Shown here: positions 8,896-17,075 of the stretch, in pieces
Numbering within the stretch: the first letter of the stretch is position 1
Layout: every line of letters starts with the position of its first letter
NCBI RefSeq assembly: GCF_023115355.1
Contig: NZ_CP096019.1
Location: 248,001 to 312,000, forward strand
DNA length: 64,000 bases
Origin: Halocatena salina
Lineage (GTDB): Archaea > Halobacteriota > Halobacteria > Halobacteriales > Haloarculaceae
Direction of reading: 5' to 3'
Notes under the pieces: generated by a model
What the model was told of the DNA's origin: nothing
Databases searched by the model: none
What the model saw: only the letters and a program-made list of their open reading frames with translations
Position numbers and translations under genes: made by a program

Positions 8896-9609
8896 TCACA
8901 CTACTGTGAGCACGCTGTCGGAGATCACACCGACGAACTGCTCCCAAACCGATACCCCGGTGAGCATCGCCAGCACGGTGTCTACGCCGAAAAAGGCGAA
9001 CAGAAATGCCCCGACGAACTGGATCGTTCGAACGTCGAAACGGTCGGCGAACCGGTGAAAAAGGTAGGCGTTCGCTAGGCTCACGGGAACGATCGCGATC
9101 ATTTCACCCAGCCAGATTGCAGATGTTGCCCCGTATTGGACCGCCAACCCGATCGTGATCAGCTGTGTCTTATCGCCGAACTCCCCGGCAGCCATCAGCG
9201 CGAAGATGGAACAAAACTGTCCGATTCGACCGTCGATCGTGTGCCCGAAGATGTTGAACGAGGGGTGTGAGATCCCGGCCCATGATCCCATGATCCCGTC
9301 CCCGTGCACCGAGTCGGCGAACGGCTCCGAACCGTCCTGAGCCGAGCGAAACAGCACCACGGCAAACAACAGGAACAGCCCAGCCGTGAAGCCATCGAGA
9401 ACGATCCCCGGAAACAGCCCTTGAACCATCTGTCCGAACAGGATTTCGACGATGGTCCACGTCCCGAAAGCGGTGGCGGCCGCACCAACGACGACCAGCG
9501 GTTTGTACCGGGTGGAGAGTCCAGCAATAATGAACTGGCCCTTCTCACCAGGTAGAACAGTGAGTTGTGCGATGGCCGCGACGACGACGATGCTCAGAAA
9601 TCCGGTCAT
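8896..9609 (-). CDS. GDT1/TMEM165 (UPF0016) family membrane transporter
   Basis: A 237-residue membrane protein with about six or seven hydrophobic segments. The family carries two copies of the motif E-x-G-D-K/R-T/S in antiparallel repeats and exchanges Ca2+ or Mn2+ for protons. Here the second copy is intact (GEFGDKTQLITIGLAV, about residue 142), while the first repeat has PGEKGQFIIAGLS in its place. The first motif has therefore lost the Asp that would bind a cation; this also appears to be usual for the halophile branch (from memory, not checked). It is divergent from the Nudix gene. The ion it moves is not established. Confidence 0.82.
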   Translation of the reverse strand: MTGFLSIVVVAAIAQLTVLPGEKGQFIIAGLSTRYKPLVVVGAAATAFGTWTIVEILFGQMVQGLFPGIVLDGFTAGLFLLFAVVLFRSAQDGSEPFADSVHGDGIMGSWAGISHPSFNIFGHTIDGRIGQFCSIFALMAAGEFGDKTQLITIGLAVQYGATSAIWLGEMIAIVPVSLANAYLFHRFADRFDVRTIQFVGAFLFAFFGVDTVLAMLTGVSVWEQFVGVISDSVLTVV

Positions 9610-9790
9610 GTTACCTCTCGCCTCGGTTTTGGCCGATCATCACGGGGTCGAGTGGGTCATCAACGACCGAATCCTGACTCATCTCATTATAATATTAGAT
9701 CCTTCTAAGTTATTGCTTACGACTATCACGATACGGCGGTCAGGACCGGAGAACCCGACTGTTTTTCATCGGCTTCGACCAACCCGGCGT

Positions 9791-10345
9791 ATGACCGACG
9801 ATCTCGCGTGGGAGACGCTCGACTCCCAAACGGCGTATGAGTGTCCGGGATTTACGATCAGAAACGAGTCCGTGGTGCTGCCCGACAGCACGGAAACGGA
9901 GTTCGACTATCTGAGCGAACCGGCAGCCGTCGTCGTGCTCCCGTTCACGACTGACGGGAAGGTGGTCGTAATTGAGGAGTGGCGACAGGCCGTACAACGC
10001 GTCAACCGCGGGCTTCCGGTCGGTAGCGTCGAGCCGACTGACGAGGATCTCGACGCCGCCGCTCGGCGAGAGCTCCGTGAGGAGACAGGGTACACGGCCG
10101 ATCGGGTCGAACAGCTGTGTACCGTCGAACCGGCCAACGGGATCGCCGATTCAGTCCTTCACTTCTTCGTGGCGCATGGCTGTTCCCAAACTGATAGCCA
10201 ACAGCTTGATTTCAACGAGTCGATCCGGGCCGAAACGACGACGCTCGATGCGCTGAAAGAGGCCATCCGAACGGATGAGATCCGGGACGGCCGAGCTGTG
10301 CTCGGTGTCCTCTACCACGAAGCCTTCGGAAGCGACGAGGCTTAG
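9791..10345 (+). CDS. Nudix hydrolase (ADP-ribose pyrophosphatase-like)
   Basis: A 184-residue soluble hydrolase of nucleoside diphosphate-X compounds. The Nudix box is complete: Gly at about residue 76, then E-x7-RELREETGY, with the two metal-binding glutamates present. The strand before it, VVVIEEWRQAVQRVNRGLPV, with a Glu-Trp-Arg core, matches ADP-ribose or sugar-nucleotide pyrophosphatases. The start ATG at 9791 follows directly after an upstream AT-rich stretch; an upstream open frame antisense to the transporter gene was not used. It ends 30 bases before tgtA and may be co-transcribed with it. Confidence 0.88.
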   Translation: MTDDLAWETLDSQTAYECPGFTIRNESVVLPDSTETEFDYLSEPAAVVVLPFTTDGKVVVIEEWRQAVQRVNRGLPVGSVEPTDEDLDAAARRELREETGYTADRVEQLCTVEPANGIADSVLHFFVAHGCSQTDSQQLDFNESIRAETTTLDALKEAIRTDEIRDGRAVLGVLYHEAFGSDEA

Positions 10346-10375
10346 AGTGCGCTCGGGCAACGTGAGGCAACGAAC

Positions 10376-11848
10376 ATGAGTGGGCGATTCGAGACGCGGG
10401 CGTTCGATGCAGGCGGCCGGATCGGAGAGTTGACCGTGCCACGGGCGGGCGTGACCATCGAGACGCCAGCTTTGTTGCCCGTCGTGAACCCACACATCCA
10501 AACGATCGATCCCGCAGAGTTGTACACCACCTTCGACGCGGAGCTGCTCATCACGAACAGCTACATCCTCCACCAGAGCGATGATCTTCGTGAACAGGTG
10601 CAGTCAGAGGGGGTACACGCCCTGTTGGACTTTCCCGGTGCGATCATGACTGACTCCGGCTCGTTCCAGCTGGCCGAGTACGGCGAAATCGAGGTTACGA
10701 CCGAAGAGATCCTCCGCTTTCAACACGAAATCGGATCCGATATCGGAACACCAGTCGACATTCCGACACCTCCTGATGTGGACAGGGAGCGGGCGAGTGA
10801 GGAGCTTCGAACGACACAGAAACGAATCGAACTCGCAAAACGAGTGAAGGGAGCGTTGTCCGAGGAGATGCTGGTCACGGCCCCCATTCAGGGATCGACA
10901 CACCTCGATCTCCGGACGGATGCCGCCCGCCACGCCGACGCGAGTGGGCTGGACGTGTTTCCGATCGGGGCGGTCGTGCCGCTGTTGAACGCCTATCGAT
11001 ACGCCGACGTGGCCGAGATCGTCGCAGCCACAAAGCGCGGGCTGGGCGTAGACGCGCCCGTTCACCTGTTCGGTGCCGGTCATCCGATGATGTTCGCACT
11101 GGCCGTCGCGCTCGGCTGTGATCTGTTTGACTCGGCGGCGTACGCGATTTACGCGCGCGACGACCGTTATCTCACCGTTCGTGGCACCGAGCACCTCTCG
11201 GAGCTGTCGTATTTCCCGTGTTCGTGTCCGGTGTGTACCGACCACACGCCCGAGGAGCTGGAGACGATGGGTGAGGACGTCCGTGAGCGACTGCTCGCGC
11301 GCCACAATCTGCACGTCACGTTCGCGGAGCTCCGCCGGGTGAAAGAGGCCGTCCGGAGCGGAAATCTGCTCGAACTCGTGGATATGCGCGCCCGAAGCCA
11401 CCCGAAGCTGCTAGATGGCTACCGGACGCTGCTCGATCACACTGAGCTGTTAGAACGGTCCGATCCGGTGTCGAAAGACGCCGTTTTTCACGTCTCGTCC
11501 GATTGTGCGCGCCGACCGGAGGTCACTCGCCATCACGAACGACTCGAACGGATCTCAGTGGAGGGCGATGTGTTGTTATCGGAAGGCGGTCCCAATGAGG
11601 CGTACACCGAGACGTGGCGCGTCGTTCCTCCCTTTGGCCCGTTCCCCCGCGCACTGTCGGACACGTACCCGCTCACCGTTGAAGTGCCAGAGCGGTTGGA
11701 GCGAGCGAGCTACGAATCGGCGGCGGCAGGCGTTTGTGCGCTCGCTGGGGCGAACCCTCACACTTCGTTTACGCTGGCACACTACGACTGGCCCGACAGC
11801 GCACTGGAGCAACTGCCCAACAGGGTGGCGGTGTGGCAACTCGACTGA
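10376..11848 (+). CDS. tgtA: Archaeosine tRNA-guanine transglycosylase (preQ0 insertion)
   Basis: This enzyme exchanges guanine-15 of tRNA for preQ0, the first step of archaeosine formation. The 490-residue protein has the TIM-barrel core, with [17 protein letters not shown] near the start, the [14 protein letters not shown] catalytic aspartate loop near residue 95, [12 protein letters not shown] later, and the zinc site PCSCPVC (about 281-287) with a downstream His. The C-terminal part after about residue 360 is the extra domain that haloarchaeal TgtA carries. It is followed by arcS after about 65 bases, so the two steps of archaeosine synthesis are together. Confidence 0.94.
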   Translation: MSGRFETRAFDAGGRIGELTVPRAGVTIETPALLPVVNPHIQTIDPAELYTTFDAELLITNSYILHQSDDLREQVQSEGVHALLDFPGAIMTDSGSFQLAEYGEIEVTTEEILRFQHEIGSDIGTPVDIPTPPDVDRERASEELRTTQKRIELAKRVKGALSEEMLVTAPIQGSTHLDLRTDAARHADASGLDVFPIGAVVPLLNAYRYADVAEIVAATKRGLGVDAPVHLFGAGHPMMFALAVALGCDLFDSAAYAIYARDDRYLTVRGTEHLSELSYFPCSCPVCTDHTPEELETMGEDVRERLLARHNLHVTFAELRRVKEAVRSGNLLELVDMRARSHPKLLDGYRTLLDHTELLERSDPVSKDAVFHVSSDCARRPEVTRHHERLERISVEGDVLLSEGGPNEAYTETWRVVPPFGPFPRALSDTYPLTVEVPERLERASYESAAAGVCALAGANPHTSFTLAHYDWPDSALEQLPNRVAVWQLD

Positions 11849-11913
11849 CCGGACCGTCCACACACAACCACGAACAAGAAAGGTAGTTCCGCATCGGCCT
11901 CCGAATGGGAGCA

Positions 11914-13668
11914 ATGACCGAGTATTTCGAGGTACACGAGCGCGACGGAGCGGCTCGGCTGGGGGAGCTTCGGCTTGACGATCCGCTTCAGACCCCTGCG
12001 CTCGTCGACGACGTGATCGAGGATGGGGGAAGCCTCTGGTCCGAGAAACGTACATTACCGTCGGGAAATACTTCAACGCTCACCGTTCTTCCACACCGGG
12101 GGTTCCCGGCGGGAACCGCCCCTGAGGTGCAAACGGCGTTCGAAGTCGATTACCCCACTGTCGACTTCCCGAGTGCGGTCGTCGTCTCAAGTGAGACTGC
12201 ACGGAACCACGGCAGCGATGCGTACGTGCTTTCATCGGCACCCGGTGTCGCCGGGAATGCGGCAGCGTTCGCCGAGACGATCGTCGACGTTCGGCAATCG
12301 ATTCCGGCCGACACTGCGGTGTTGCTGTCGGGAGTCGCAACACCGGCGAACGTCGCCACCCTCGCGTACTCGGGTGTTGATCTCTTCGATAGCCACCGGG
12401 CGTACGTCCGTGGACTGGATGGCTTCTACCAGACCACAGACGGCGAGCGCTTCCTCGAAGATCTCGAGGAGCTTCCGTGTTCGTGCCCGGCTTGTCAGCA
12501 GGGGCTGGAAGCGTTCGATCGAGAAGACTGTGCCGAGCACAACGTGACAGCCCTCCAAACGGCGCTGGCTCGCGTCCGCGAGCGCATTCGATCGGGACGG
12601 CTTCGGACGTACATCGAAGGCCAAGCCCGTCACGAGGCGTGGTTGACGGCGTTGCTGCGACGGCTGGACGATCAGTACGCGTATCTCGAACAGCGGACGC
12701 CGATCGTTCGGTCGAGCACGCTGCTCGCGGCGAGCGAGGACAGCATGCGCCGGGTCGAGATCCAACGCTTCGCGGATCGGGTGTGTTCCCGGTACCGAAA
12801 CCGGTTCGAGCAGCCGCTGGTGCTCGTTCCCTGTTCTGCTCGCAAGCCCTACAGTTCCTCTCAGAGTCATGGGCAGTTCCACGACGCGATCAACTACCGG
12901 GCACACAAGGTATCGATGACGTCGCCCATTGGCGTCGTTCCCCAAGAGCTGGAGTACACCTATCCAGCCCAGCAGTACGACAGCGTCGTGACGGGTCGCT
13001 GGTCAAAAGAGGAGATCGACTTCGTTGCTCGCGTTCTCACCCGGTATCTCGAGCGCAACGAGTATCCGCGTTACATCGCCCACGTCCCACCCGGTGGATA
13101 TCGATCGATCTGTGAACAGGTCGAGGACAGAACTGACATCGAGTTCGAGTACACCGTCGACGATCATCCGACGACAGCCGAGTCCTTGGAGACGCTTCGG
13201 GACACGCTGGCGGGCGAATCGAAATACCGCAAACGAGAACGCGAACACAACACCGTCCGCGCCATCGCTGACTACCAGTTCGGTTCTGACGCCGGATCGG
13301 AGCTGTTCGGGACGATAACGGTCGAAGGACAATTACCGTCGCTACGTATCCATGCAGCCGACGACCACGAGCAGTTAGCGACGATCGTCCCCCAGTACGG
13401 CACGCTCGCGCTCACCCTCGCCGGGGTGCGCCGCTGGGGGGCCAGCGACGTTCCGACCGATCGCGTCGAGATCGATCCGTTCGTCCCGCAAGGCAGCGTG
13501 CTCGCTCCCGGTATCGAACGAGCGAGCGAATCGATCCGTGTGGGCGATGAAGTACTCATCGAGGGGCCGAAGGCGCTTGCTGTCGGCCGAGCGGCGATGA
13601 GTGGACCGGAAATGAACACGAGTACGCGTGGTATCGCGGTCGAAGTCCGACACGTCGAAGAACGTTAG
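11914..13668 (+). CDS. arcS: Archaeosine synthase (ArcS/TgtA2)
   Basis: ArcS adds an amine to preQ0 in tRNA (in many archaea via lysine and a radical SAM partner) to give archaeosine. It is a paralogue of TgtA that has lost the transglycosylase active site. The zinc motif PCSCPACQQ is present (about residue 187), and the diagnostic ArcS motif VPCSARKPYSSSQSHGQ lies near 305. A C-terminal PUA domain for RNA binding occupies about the last 75 residues (PQGSVLAPGIERASESIRVG). Two in-frame ATGs exist, at 11905 and 11914; the second matches the MTEYFEVHERDGAARLGEL family start. The gene ends overlapping the stop of msrB on the other strand by four bases. Confidence 0.92.
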   Translation: MTEYFEVHERDGAARLGELRLDDPLQTPALVDDVIEDGGSLWSEKRTLPSGNTSTLTVLPHRGFPAGTAPEVQTAFEVDYPTVDFPSAVVVSSETARNHGSDAYVLSSAPGVAGNAAAFAETIVDVRQSIPADTAVLLSGVATPANVATLAYSGVDLFDSHRAYVRGLDGFYQTTDGERFLEDLEELPCSCPACQQGLEAFDREDCAEHNVTALQTALARVRERIRSGRLRTYIEGQARHEAWLTALLRRLDDQYAYLEQRTPIVRSSTLLAASEDSMRRVEIQRFADRVCSRYRNRFEQPLVLVPCSARKPYSSSQSHGQFHDAINYRAHKVSMTSPIGVVPQELEYTYPAQQYDSVVTGRWSKEEIDFVARVLTRYLERNEYPRYIAHVPPGGYRSICEQVEDRTDIEFEYTVDDHPTTAESLETLRDTLAGESKYRKREREHNTVRAIADYQFGSDAGSELFGTITVEGQLPSLRIHAADDHEQLATIVPQYGTLALTLAGVRRWGASDVPTDRVEIDPFVPQGSVLAPGIERASESIRVGDEVLIEGPKALAVGRAAMSGPEMNTSTRGIAVEVRHVEER

Positions 13669-14078
13669 TTTTCAGCGTCGTCTTCAGCGTCAAAATCGAG
13701 CGCGACGGAGTTGATGCAGTAGCGCTTGCCGGTCGGCTCGGGACCGTCCTCGAACACGTGACCGAGGTGCCCGCCACACCGGGCGCAGACGACCTCCGTC
13801 CGGTCCATCCCGTGGCTGGTGTCGCGGTGGAACTCCACGGCGTCATCGTTGGCGTCGAAGAAGCTCGGCCACCCTGTCTTTGATCCGAACTTCGTCTCCG
13901 AATCGAACAGCGCCGCACCACACCCGCCACACCGGTACGTGCCGTCACCACTCTCGTCGATGTACTCCCCGCTGAACTTGGGCTCGGTCCCGCTTTCGCG
14001 GAGAATCCGGTACTCCTCCTCGGTGAGAACATCCCGCCACTCCGATTCGGTCTCGGGAAGGGACTCCTGTTCGGACAT
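13665..14078 (-). CDS. msrB: Peptide-methionine (R)-S-oxide reductase
   Basis: MsrB reduces the R form of methionine sulfoxide in proteins using thioredoxin-like donors. The 137-residue protein is full length. It has two zinc-binding CxxC pairs (CGGC near residue 50 and CARC near 97), the GWPSFFDA and HLGHVFEDGP motifs, and the catalytic cysteine in KRYCINSVALDF. No signal peptide or MsrA fusion is present. It is convergent with arcS, sharing four bases at the stops, so transcripts from both strands probably overlap. Confidence 0.95.
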   Translation of the reverse strand: MSEQESLPETESEWRDVLTEEEYRILRESGTEPKFSGEYIDESGDGTYRCGGCGAALFDSETKFGSKTGWPSFFDANDDAVEFHRDTSHGMDRTEVVCARCGGHLGHVFEDGPEPTGKRYCINSVALDFDAEDDAEN

Positions 14079-14255
14079 ACGAAACGATAGGTGCGCAGGG
14101 TCGTTGTGGGTTTCGGTCGATCGTGTGGTGGTGAACGTCTGCTGGGATGAGGGGATGGATTGTACAAGGGATGTAAGTATTGCCTTCAGTACTAATCAAA
14201 ACAATTACTGATCGATCCATCGAGCGATGGCCGCAAGGAGCGACCGACGCAGGGC

Positions 14256-14495
14256 CTACGGCCCGAGGATCGATCGGAACGTTCGGTATGCCTCTCCGTC
14301 GACGTCGAGCAAGCGTTTTCGGACGAAATGCCCTTTGGCACAGCGTTTGATCTCGACGCTACCATCCTCCTCTTTGCTGATCCGGGTGTTCACTGCCGCC
14401 TCACACCACGGCTTGATGCACGTCTCCCGAGCCACCGGCTCGTCGTTCTGGTCACAACCGATACTTTTCTCTACGTCCGTGTCGTTAGGATCCAT
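14256..14495 (-). CDS. Small cysteine-rich haloarchaeal protein
   Basis: A 79-residue protein of unknown function. Four cysteines are visible, in IGCDQN, ETCIKPWCE and KRCAKGH, in an arrangement that could bind one zinc ion, followed by a basic stretch (FVRKRLL). The ATG at 14495 was preferred to an upstream GTG/TTG extension because the 21 extra residues look unstructured and out of character. Such small zinc proteins are numerous in haloarchaea; this one is not one that I can name. Confidence 0.5.
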   Translation of the reverse strand: MDPNDTDVEKSIGCDQNDEPVARETCIKPWCEAAVNTRISKEEDGSVEIKRCAKGHFVRKRLLDVDGEAYRTFRSILGP

Positions 14496-14703
14496 TGGTG
14501 TTCGACCTCTCGCATTACGCGGGTTCGCAGAACACCGCCGTTCGGGTGTCTTCAGCACCCGGACACTTTTCGCGTGTCAAGCGGCGTTCGTGCTTCTCAT
14601 CGCAACGTGTGAGTAAAAAGCTATCGAACAGGAAAGAAAACTGTCAATACTACTGATCGATCAGCTCTGGTGGATAGGGAGGACCCTCCGACGGACGACA
14701 ATT

Positions 14704-14817
14704 TTAGAACACGTCAAGATATTCTTCTATGATCTCCTGTTCGTCGGCGTCGGCGAAGTGCACCTCCGGGAAGCAGTCGGTTTTCGAATCCAAATCCGAG
14801 GCTTCAGCTATGCACAT
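14704..14817 (-). CDS. Possible 37-residue acidic microprotein
   Basis: An open frame starts at ATG 14817 and stops at TAA 14704. The product is very acidic (about ten Asp/Glu), ends EEYLDVF and has two cysteines. Amino-acid composition is typical of haloarchaeal proteins, and an AT-rich stretch with a TATA-like run lies upstream at about 14830-14850. It is the only coding-like item in the 467 bases between 14496 and 14962. There is no family evidence, so it could be chance or the end of a decayed gene. Confidence 0.3.
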   Translation of the reverse strand: MCIAEASDLDSKTDCFPEVHFADADEQEIIEEYLDVF

Positions 14818-14962
14818 ATGTTTTCACCTAACCATATAATATATGCATCGTCGCTGAAGAGTAAATATGAAGCAAAATGGCAGACTCGCCCGCCGTTTAC
14901 ACCGCTATGCTTGGTGTTCGTGTGGTGGGTTGCTCCGCTTCAATCGTACGGTAAATCCAATC

Positions 14963-15331
14963 ATGTTCGACGACGCCTACTACAGTTGGCAAGAGGAACC
15001 GGACGACGGCGAGTACGAACTCCAGTTCGATCATTTCGAATCAATCGATAGCTATCACGACCATGCTGGCCTCTTTATTGTTGACAAAAAGGAGCGACCC
15101 CTCGGTGATATCACTGTCCCGACTGCCGAAGTCCCCGAGATTGACCCGGATGATGTTGTCAGAACAGCCATCTTTCATGGATCGGTTGAGGATGGAGAAC
15201 TTACCACATTGAGATACGATCCCGAACTTACGGAACAACGGCGTAAGGAAGCGGAAGAGCTTTCTAAGCGGGTTCAGGGGGAAACTGATGATGGATCGAA
15301 TCCGAACGCGAGCGAGGATAGAGATCAATAG
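14963..15331 (+). CDS. DUF3006-like protein paired with a metallo-beta-lactamase
   Basis: A 122-residue acidic protein. The central part (about residues 25-85: DHAGLFIVDKKERPLGDITV, then an EVPEIDPDDVVR and YDPELTEQRRKEAEELSKR run) resembles the small DUF3006 domain, which in bacteria is commonly encoded beside ComEC-type metallo-beta-lactamase proteins. The start was set at ATG 14963; an upstream in-frame ATG at 14867 would add 32 basic residues with a CxC, which do not look like the rest. It ends two bases before the start of the metallo-beta-lactamase gene, so the two are translated together. The domain call is by resemblance only. Confidence 0.55.
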   Translation: MFDDAYYSWQEEPDDGEYELQFDHFESIDSYHDHAGLFIVDKKERPLGDITVPTAEVPEIDPDDVVRTAIFHGSVEDGELTTLRYDPELTEQRRKEAEELSKRVQGETDDGSNPNASEDRDQ

Positions 15332-15333
15332 GG

Positions 15334-16509
15334 ATGGCAGTCCGCGATGGCAGCGGTAAGTTTCATATAGATGTCATCGATGTCGGACAGGCTGATAGCA
15401 TCCTGCTTGAAGGTCCGGACGGAACTACGATGCTCGTTGATTCAGGACATTGGCATGATGAGGGTGAACATGTCCTTGATCATCTCAATGAGAGCGAGAT
15501 AGATCACCTCGATTATCTCGTGGCAACTCATGATGATTGGGATCACATTGGTGGACACGCCGATATCATCGATGAATTCGGCTCTGACGGAATTGGAACA
15601 GTGTATAGTCCCGCGAAAGAAGAAGAGGGAAAACGGTCGGCAGCGGTGACTCAATACAAGACGGCACTGGCAGAGAATGGAATAAAGGAAAACCAACTCC
15701 ATGCGGAGTCTGCTGCGCTTGATCTCGATGGCGTAACCATCGATATACTCAATCCCTCAGAAGAAATTGACAGTAAAGCACGAAACGAAAACAGTGTCGT
15801 CATGCAAGCCACGTACGGAAAGCAAAGTATTCTACTGGCTGGCGATATTAAAGGGAAGGCTGAAACACAACTCGTCGAAAAACATGCTGAGCAACTCAGT
15901 GACGTTGATGTGCTCAAAACCGCTCATCACGGGTCAAAATTTTCGACAGGCGAGGCGTTGTTGGAGACGTGCGAGCCTGAGACCGTCCTGTATTCCCATG
16001 CCGAAGAGAGCAAACACGATCACCCGGACACGGAGACAGTCACCCGGACGACACAGGCCGACAACGCACACTCGACGGCCCTTCATGGAACGACTAGCCT
16101 GACGTTCGACGGCCAAAATGAGATCGCCGTCGAGCACACGAACGACACGGACCTTCACGATGCCACCGATTTCGCAGCCCTGATCCATTACCACCGAGAC
16201 AATGACGTGGCCCTTGATGAGATCGACTCGATCGCTCGCAGTGACCTCCTCGCCAGTATTCCTTATGAAATCGTCGACAACGCGTCCATCATCGAGGATT
16301 CACAGGCGGTACAAACACTTCAAGACGAGAACGAAGCACTTCAGGACCAACTCGATGAGGCAACTGAAGCGCTCGACGCAAAGGACGACGTGATCGACGC
16401 GAAGGACGATGTGATCGACGCAAAAGATAATATAATCGACGAAAAGGACCAGCGGATTGAGCAGTTGCAAAATCGTCTTGCGGCGCTCGAACAAGCCACT
16501 AAGGAGTAG
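15334..16509 (+). CDS. ComEC-type metallo-beta-lactamase fold protein with C-terminal coiled coil
   Basis: A 391-residue soluble protein. The metal-binding set of ComEC/Rec2-like metallo-beta-lactamases is complete: THDDWDHIGG (HxDxDH, about residue 69), LLAGDIKG, KTAHHGSKFSTG and a further HDHP motif near 233. It lacks the membrane competence domain of ComEC and has no visible signal peptide, so a cytoplasmic hydrolase of nucleic acid, nucleotide or phosphoester is possible. After about residue 320 comes a coiled coil with a near-perfect seven-residue repeat (DVIDAKD and variants, four times), mirrored by a 21-base repeat at about 16375-16450. It stops at TAG 16507-16509, but the same frame continues as coding-like sequence to 16821. 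Confidence 0.78.
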   Translation: MAVRDGSGKFHIDVIDVGQADSILLEGPDGTTMLVDSGHWHDEGEHVLDHLNESEIDHLDYLVATHDDWDHIGGHADIIDEFGSDGIGTVYSPAKEEEGKRSAAVTQYKTALAENGIKENQLHAESAALDLDGVTIDILNPSEEIDSKARNENSVVMQATYGKQSILLAGDIKGKAETQLVEKHAEQLSDVDVLKTAHHGSKFSTGEALLETCEPETVLYSHAEESKHDHPDTETVTRTTQADNAHSTALHGTTSLTFDGQNEIAVEHTNDTDLHDATDFAALIHYHRDNDVALDEIDSIARSDLLASIPYEIVDNASIIEDSQAVQTLQDENEALQDQLDEATEALDAKDDVIDAKDDVIDAKDNIIDEKDQRIEQLQNRLAALEQATKE

Positions 16510-16821
16510 ACAGCTTCTGAAGAGCAGACTACCTCGAACGCTACAGAGCGGGAACTATCCCCGAAGACGGCTCAAGACAGTCGCGGGTCAGGGCTGGGGA
16601 ATGGCTCGGAAACGGCGGGCGATCAAACGAACGCGGCCGTGGAGGAGTTCCAGTCGCAGTCCAACAGTAACGGCTCTCAGGCCAGTGTCGGGAGTGAGAT
16701 GGCAAATAGCTCACCCAAAGACGAGAACCCAGCGGATACAACACACAACACCAGTGAAAGCGATGATGAAGGTGACGACAAAAGCAGTAGAAATAGTCAG
16801 TCCCGGCGTCGCCGACGATAG
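16510..16821 (+). pseudogene. In-frame continuation of the metallo-beta-lactamase gene after a TAG
   Basis: Directly after the TAG stop, the same reading frame runs open for 103 codons to a second TAG at 16819-16821. The sequence is Ser/Thr/Asn/Gln/Glu/Asp-rich with almost no hydrophobic residues and ends in five arginines. That composition suits a disordered tail of a haloarchaeal protein and is unlikely in non-coding DNA of this region. The simplest reading is that the ancestral protein was about 495 residues and a nonsense change removed the tail. A separate small gene starting at ATG 16699 in this frame is less likely. Confidence 0.5.
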
Positions 16822-16928
16822 ATCGAGTTTATAAGCCAGCTCAGATTCTCAGTCAGATCGTCATGAGGTTCCAGTCATGCATGAATGGCAGCTACAGAAT
16901 GAACTTGAAATATCCATACGTTCGTAGA

Positions 16929-16999
16929 ATGGGCCGACACGGATTTGAACCTCGGTCAGTTCACTCACATCTGTTCGGTTCCTTCCCTGCTTCAAATCC
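16929..16999 (-). repeat. tRNA-Ile 3'-end-derived repeat, copy 1 (att-like)
   Basis: The first 24 bases are identical to the 3' end of the tRNA-Ile gene at 18418-18491 (T arm and acceptor). The copy then continues as a further 47 bases shared with copy 2 at 18285. Over 70 bases the two copies differ at only a few positions. Inside the repeat, GGATTTGAA and TTCAAATCC form an inverted pair about 40 bases apart. Duplicated tRNA 3' ends of this kind are the usual mark of site-specific integration. Confidence 0.75.
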
Positions 17000-17040
17000 A
17001 GTCCTACTCTTCGCTCACTTCGTTCGCTCATGCGTGGTCC

Positions 17041-17075
17041 AGATTTGAATTGTGGAGGTCCCAGTTATTAGGACC
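17041..17075 (-). pseudogene. Degenerate tRNA-like segment
   Basis: On the minus strand, this segment aligns with the anticodon loop, anticodon 3' stem, variable loop and T arm of the nearby tRNA-Ile (TAATAACTGGGACC against TGATAACCGGGAGG, then CCACAATTCAAATC against CCACGGTTCAAATC). It matches at roughly three quarters of positions but cannot fold fully. I read it as a decayed tRNA copy left by earlier insertion or excision events. It could also be chance similarity to T-arm sequence. Confidence 0.35.

Noticed and set aside
12232-12945. A 237-codon minus-strand frame opposite arcS
   Set aside because: Antisense shadow of a GC-rich gene; its Arg-rich composition is not that of a haloarchaeal protein.
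16507-16509. Pyrrolysine or other recoding of TAG in the metallo-beta-lactamase gene
   Set aside because: TAG closes ordinary genes here, and there is no sign of pyrrolysine genes in the window. A nonsense mutation is simpler. Kept as a finding only for the in-frame tail.
17011-17030. TCGCTCACTTCGTTCGCTCA as an operator or repeat element
   Set aside because: This near-palindromic low-complexity text is common through haloarchaeal genomes and is not specific.
16863-17048. Short frames beginning at the ATG of the tRNA-derived repeats (MGRHGFEPRS)
   Set aside because: They arise because the tRNA 3' end read backward encodes this well-known spurious peptide start; they are not genes.
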